From assembly GCA_003454415.1 (NCBI GenBank), contig DMKG01000110.1, positions 3,292 through 12,609 of the forward strand: a stretch of DNA of 9,318 bases, written 5' to 3'. Source of the DNA: Alphaproteobacteria bacterium (GTDB lineage Bacteria > Pseudomonadota > Alphaproteobacteria > UBA11222). Numbering within the stretch: position 1 is the first letter of the stretch; each line of letters opens with the position of its first letter. Positions 6,266 through 9,318 of this stretch are shown in pieces. The position numbers and the translations under genes are program-made. Under the pieces are notes generated by a model. The model was not told the origin of the DNA. It was given only the letters and a program-made list of their open reading frames with translations, and searched no databases.

Positions 6266-7870
6266 ATGACAGGGATGCATATCCTGCCGCGGCGGCGGAG
6301 ATATCTCCAGAATTTGATCCTGCTCGTCCTGCTGACCGGGCCTGCGCAAACCGCATGGGCGGCCACCTTGCGCATCACCCCCACTGTGAGCGTCACGGAA
6401 AGCTATACGGATAATGTCCTGGCGGTCCGGGAGAATGCGGAAGCCGACTGGCTGACGCAGGCCAGGGCGGGGGCTGCGTTCACCGCCAACGGCAACCGGC
6501 TGAGTTTGAATCTCTCGCTCAACGCCGTTCAGGATTACTACCTGGATACGGATGGCCTTAACAGCTTACGTCCCCAGGCCTTGGGCAGAGGGGAGGTGGA
6601 GCTTCTCGAAGACCATTTCTTCGTCGATGGCAGCGTCAGCCTGAGTGAAACCTCCACGAGCCGCGGAGGCGCGCGTTCCGCCCTGGACCGGACTTTGGGT
6701 TCAAACCAGACGCAATTGCTGCTTTATGAAGTTTCACCAAGATTTGTGAACCAGTTTGGCCGCATGCTGGAAGCCACCCTTGAATACACCCATTCCGAAT
6801 CAAGATATTCGGATCCTGCAAAAGGCGTTTCTGACCCGCTGCCGGTTTCTACTGGCCTCTCTCCTCCGCTAAGGAGTTCTGACAGCATTTCAGGACGTGA
6901 TCAAAAATCCGATGACCTTTCACTGAAACTCGACACCGGCAGATACTTTTCCCGGCTGAATTCCAAACTTACCCTGCTGACTTCCACGACCAAATCAGAG
7001 GCAGGCAACAGGGCCGCCGCCACCGGCCAGTCAGGCTCCCGCAAGTTGAGCGAAGATCGCATCGATCTCGTCAATGAATATCAGCTCACCCGCCAGTTCG
7101 CCCTGATAGGGCGGGTAGGGTACGAAGATGTGCAGAACCGTAATCCCAACACATCCGCCAAAGATTCCTCTCTCTCCAATAGCGGTCCGACAGGCGCTGT
7201 CGGCTTCCATTGGCGTCCCGGGCCACGGCTGGATTTACGCAGCGAATACGGACGCAAATATGGCGAAGAAAATTTTTCCGCAGATCTGAGTTACAAGCTC
7301 TCCTCTTTTTATTATTTGAGCGCGTCTTTTTCTCAATCCGTCCGAACGCAAACCCGTAGCCGGCTGGATCAGTTAAACCGCCTGATCGAGGGACCGGATG
7401 GCCGTCTGATCGACCCCTTCACGGGTATTGAACGCGACCCCGCCTTCTCAAATTTTGACCTGAGCAACGACGCCTTCCGGGAAGACCTGTTCCAGCTTGG
7501 GCTTACAGGCATACGCGGCCGCAACACTTATAATTTCGGGGCCGATTTTTCCAGCCGTGAATCACAAAACAACACGGTCAAAGAAGAGCAGCTCGACATT
7601 AACCTGGATTACACCCGCCGCTTGCAGCCGCGGCTCTACGGCGTTCTGGGGGTTTCCTATTCAGACCAGCTCAATGGCGGAAACACGAATGCCGTGAATA
7701 GCCAGTTATCTAACGGTGATGAGGAATTCCAGGGCAATGCCTCACTCAATTACCGATTAGGCCCGTCACTCAACACAAACTTCAGATATGTCTATATGAA
7801 GCGCAAATTTGACAATGCCGGGGCTATTTCGGAGAACGCGCTCTCAGCCAGTATCGAGGCAAGTTTCTGA
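6266..7870 (+). CDS. PEP-CTERM-system-associated outer-membrane beta-barrel protein
   Basis: The protein of about 534 residues has a classic Sec signal: LPRRRRYLQ, a hydrophobic core NLILLVLLTG and an AxA site TAWA before ATLRITP (cleavage after residue 32). The mature chain opens with ITPTVSVTESYTDNVLA, which is characteristic of the PEP-CTERM-associated outer-membrane family, followed by many alternating-residue strands rich in aromatic and polar residues (for example RYFSRLNSKLTLLTS, FNYRLGPSLNTNFRYVYMK-like strands near the end). It ends in Ser-Phe, the usual last residue of barrels handled by the BAM machinery. It probably forms the outer-membrane pore or partner for EPS export next to the short lipoprotein. 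The start is uncertain: ATG 6167 would add 33 residues ahead of the signal peptide with no domain sense; ATG 6266 and 6275 place the signal at the N-terminus, but neither has a good ribosome site (AGGG lies immediately before 6275). It is 209 bp downstream of the kinase. Confidence 0.88.
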   Translation: MTGMHILPRRRRYLQNLILLVLLTGPAQTAWAATLRITPTVSVTESYTDNVLAVRENAEADWLTQARAGAAFTANGNRLSLNLSLNAVQDYYLDTDGLNSLRPQALGRGEVELLEDHFFVDGSVSLSETSTSRGGARSALDRTLGSNQTQLLLYEVSPRFVNQFGRMLEATLEYTHSESRYSDPAKGVSDPLPVSTGLSPPLRSSDSISGRDQKSDDLSLKLDTGRYFSRLNSKLTLLTSTTKSEAGNRAAATGQSGSRKLSEDRIDLVNEYQLTRQFALIGRVGYEDVQNRNPNTSAKDSSLSNSGPTGAVGFHWRPGPRLDLRSEYGRKYGEENFSADLSYKLSSFYYLSASFSQSVRTQTRSRLDQLNRLIEGPDGRLIDPFTGIERDPAFSNFDLSNDAFREDLFQLGLTGIRGRNTYNFGADFSSRESQNNTVKEEQLDINLDYTRRLQPRLYGVLGVSYSDQLNGGNTNAVNSQLSNGDEEFQGNASLNYRLGPSLNTNFRYVYMKRKFDNAGAISENALSASIEASF

Positions 7871-8226
7871 GGGAGTATTTTTCGGGCGCTGACGGATATT
7901 TCCATCTGATTTCGCGTTACATGTGTAAACTTTAGAATATTTTCAGATAATCCTGACAAATTGGCCGAACAGGCTCAATCAGGGGAAGCCATGCGCGGTC
8001 AGGGCGGAATAGTTGATTTTCCTCTGTAATTGCGCAGACTGTCACCGGCCCGCGCGCATTTGATGAAAGTAATTATCGGAACCTGCTTTTTCAGGCGGAA
8101 CGCCTAACCGTTGATGGATAACAAATATCTGAGACGCATGATGGCGCTTCAACCTGAACGCAACCTATCCGGCGCCGACAGAGAGGCAATCCGATTTCGG
8201 TGAAATAATGGTTTCAGGGAAATAAC
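7871..8226 (+). other. 356-bp intergenic gap before the ATPase gene
   Basis: I see no protein-coding gene of normal size here. A GATAAT hexamer at 7946-7951 (5/6 to the -10 consensus), with GTGTAA 17 bp upstream, is a weak promoter candidate. AGGGG at 7981-7985 precedes an ATG at 7991 by 5 bases and opens a 12-codon frame to TAA at 8029. A 29-codon frame (8114-8203) lacks a good ribosome site. A short CCTG/CAGG stem with a T-rich loop lies at 8084-8097. AGGGA at 8216-8220 is the ribosome site of the next gene. The gap suggests the ATPase gene begins its own transcript, unlike the tightly packed Wzz and kinase genes. Confidence 0.5.
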
Positions 8227-9261
8227 ATGTACGAGGAATTTTATCACCTCAGCGCCTTGCCATTTCAGCTTACGCCGGATCACCGCTTTTTCTATGGCAG
8301 TGACGTGCACAAAAAGGCGCTCGCCCATCTGGAATTCGGTTTGAGCCAGGGAGAAGGCTTTATCGTCATCACCGGCGAGATCGGCTCCGGAAAGACAACC
8401 CTGATACGTCATCTGCTCGCCCAGATCGAGAGCGAGGCCAATTTCATCGCCGCAAACGTGACGAGCTCGAAACTGGAAGGCGACGACATCGTTCGCATGA
8501 CCGCGAGCAGCTTCGGAGTGGAAACCGCAGACCGTAACAAGGCGGAGGTTTTGCAGGAATTCGAAGGGTTTCTGGCGCAGACCTATAAGCGCGGCGTTCG
8601 CGCGGTCCTGATCGTAGACGAGGCGCAGAATCTTTCCGTCTCGGCGCTGGAGGAATTGAGGATGTTCGCGAATTTCCAGTATGGACATGCCGCGCTGCTG
8701 CAGATCATCATGGTGGGCCAGCCGGAATTCCGCGCAACCCTTGGCATGCCGCAATTCGACCAGTTGCGCCAGCGCATTCTCGCTTCTTATCATCTGGGCC
8801 CCATTACCGAAGCGGAAACCCATGCCTATGTAACTCACCGCCTGCAGGCGGTTGGCTGGAAAAACGATCCGCAGATCACGGACGCCGCTTTTACCGAAAT
8901 CTATAAATTCAGCGGAGGCGTTCCCCGGCGCATCAACACTTTATGCGCGCGTGTGCTGCTGTTCGGCTTTATCGAAGAAAGACATCTCATTGACGCAGAT
9001 GACGTGCGCAAGGTGGGCCAGGACCTGGAGGCTGAACGCCAGGAGGTGGTCGCCGGGCCGGGGGTTTCGCTGAACGGAACGCCTGCGGCCCCCGCCGCCG
9101 CGCAGATGGAGAGCGTCTCCAATGCCGATGATGGCGCGCAGCAGATTCTGATCCGGCGTCTGGAAGCGCGTCTGGAAAGTCTGGAGCGCCATCTGGAGCG
9201 CAATGACAAACTGCTGAAGATGATGTCTATCGCCATCGGCAATAGCGGCCTTCGGGATTGA
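8227..9261 (+). CDS. XrtA/PEP-CTERM-associated AAA ATPase (ExeA/GspA-like)
   Basis: The 344-residue ATPase belongs to the ExeA/GspA-like AAA group that recurs in XrtA EPS loci; its precise role there is not established, with proposals including envelope assembly or regulation. It begins with the family signature MYEEFYHLSALPFQLTPDHRFFY (residues 1-23). The Walker A is ITGEIGSGKTTL (Gly50 to Thr57), Walker B VLIVDEAQNL with Asp131/Glu132, the sensor-1 region IIMVGQPEF (about 160-168) and the sensor-2 region GGVPRRINTLC (about 230-240). After an Ala/Pro linker (about 277-292), residues 305-334 form a Leu/Arg/Glu heptad-like coiled coil (RRLEARLESLERHLERNDKLL), suggesting oligomerisation or docking to a partner. 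There is no membrane helix. Ribosome site AGGGA lies 6 bases before ATG. It ends 57 bases from the right edge. Confidence 0.94.
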   Translation: MYEEFYHLSALPFQLTPDHRFFYGSDVHKKALAHLEFGLSQGEGFIVITGEIGSGKTTLIRHLLAQIESEANFIAANVTSSKLEGDDIVRMTASSFGVETADRNKAEVLQEFEGFLAQTYKRGVRAVLIVDEAQNLSVSALEELRMFANFQYGHAALLQIIMVGQPEFRATLGMPQFDQLRQRILASYHLGPITEAETHAYVTHRLQAVGWKNDPQITDAAFTEIYKFSGGVPRRINTLCARVLLFGFIEERHLIDADDVRKVGQDLEAERQEVVAGPGVSLNGTPAAPAAAQMESVSNADDGAQQILIRRLEARLESLERHLERNDKLLKMMSIAIGNSGLRD

Positions 9262-9266
9262 TCGTC

Positions 9267-9318
9267 ATGTCGGGCGAACCCCTTTCTCCAGCCCGCTACC
9301 GGGCGGTTTCCTTTAGTC
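9267..9318 (+). CDS. Possible start of the next gene (partial, 17 codons)
   Basis: An ATG 5 bases after the ATPase stop opens a frame that stays open to the window edge (MSGEPLSPARYRAVSFS). GGGA at 9254-9257 could act as its ribosome site, 9 bases away. In XrtA loci the ATPase is usually followed by more EPS genes on the same strand, which favours a gene here. Seventeen residues are too few to assign a family, and the same bases can fold as a terminator-like hairpin, so it may be noise. Confidence 0.25.
   Translation, partial: MSGEPLSPARYRAVSFS
9288..9314 (+). terminator. Possible intrinsic terminator after the ATPase gene
   Basis: CC-A-GCCCG (9288-9295) can pair with CGGGC-GG (9300-9306) around a CTAC loop, with one bulged A, followed by TTTCCTTT. 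That is a short GC stem followed by a T-rich tract, as in a weak Rho-independent terminator. The T tract is interrupted by CC and the window ends right after it. It competes with a possible start of the next gene at 9267. Confidence 0.3.

Noticed and set aside
6160..6414. GTG-started 84-codon ORF overlapping the barrel gene start
   Set aside because: It is an out-of-frame shadow over the signal peptide region with low-complexity Pro/Ala/His content.
8114..8203. 29-codon ORF just before the ATPase gene
   Set aside because: It lacks a clear ribosome site, starts right after a stop and has no hydrophobic or other recognisable pattern.
8149..8838. 229-codon minus-strand ORF opposite the ATPase gene
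   Set aside because: The plus strand encodes a complete AAA ATPase with all motifs; the antisense frame is a codon-bias shadow.
1..9318. CRISPR arrays, tRNA/rRNA genes, insertion sequences or phage genes
   Set aside because: No regularly spaced repeats, cloverleaf-like segments, transposase motifs or terminal inverted repeats were seen anywhere in the window.

Overview
The window comes from a moderately GC-rich Gram-negative bacterium, most likely an alphaproteobacterium. The pairing of a pyrimidine 5'-nucleotidase-type HAD hydrolase with a YcgN-type cysteine-cluster protein, the protein sequence style and several TTAACC-containing intergenic motifs point that way, but the genus cannot be fixed from this sequence. 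The main content is the front part of an exopolysaccharide (EPS) locus of the XrtA/PEP-CTERM (exosortase-associated) type.

Left part (1-2501). A truncated minus-strand gene leaves the left edge; its visible N-terminus looks like the first, PAS-like part of a sensor or signalling protein. Across a divergent intergenic region of about 230 bp that carries two copies of GGGTTAACGC, a plus-strand pair follows: a HAD-family pyrimidine 5'-nucleotidase and a YcgN-like Cys-cluster protein, coupled by an ATGA overlap. Next is an unrecognised 201-residue protein with an N-terminal membrane anchor, a Pro/Ala-rich middle and a CX3C pair near its C-terminus.

Right part (2502-9318). After a 289-bp AT-rich regulatory-looking gap come a Wza-like outer-membrane lipoprotein (TTG start, strong Shine-Dalgarno), a Wzz-type chain-length/co-polymerase protein with three predicted membrane helices, and a BY-kinase-type tyrosine autokinase whose start overlaps the Wzz stop by one base. 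They are followed by an outer-membrane beta-barrel protein of the PEP-CTERM-associated family and, after a 356-bp gap, an ExeA/GspA-like AAA ATPase with a C-terminal coiled coil. This order (export lipoprotein, chain length, Tyr kinase, outer-membrane protein, ATPase) is the conserved core of XrtA-associated EPS loci. The exosortase, glycosyltransferases, polymerase/flippase and deacetylase expected in such loci are not in view and would lie to the right.

How they would work together: polymer made by genes outside the window would be length-controlled by the Wzz/tyrosine-kinase pair in the inner membrane, exported through the Wza-like lipoprotein and possibly the beta-barrel partner, and coordinated with PEP-CTERM protein sorting by XrtA. 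The locus type is known; the less ordinary points are the variant kinase motifs, the recurring TTAAC-type intergenic motif, an intra-operon hairpin, a 12-codon ORF with a strong ribosome site, and the unknown anchored protein beside the locus.
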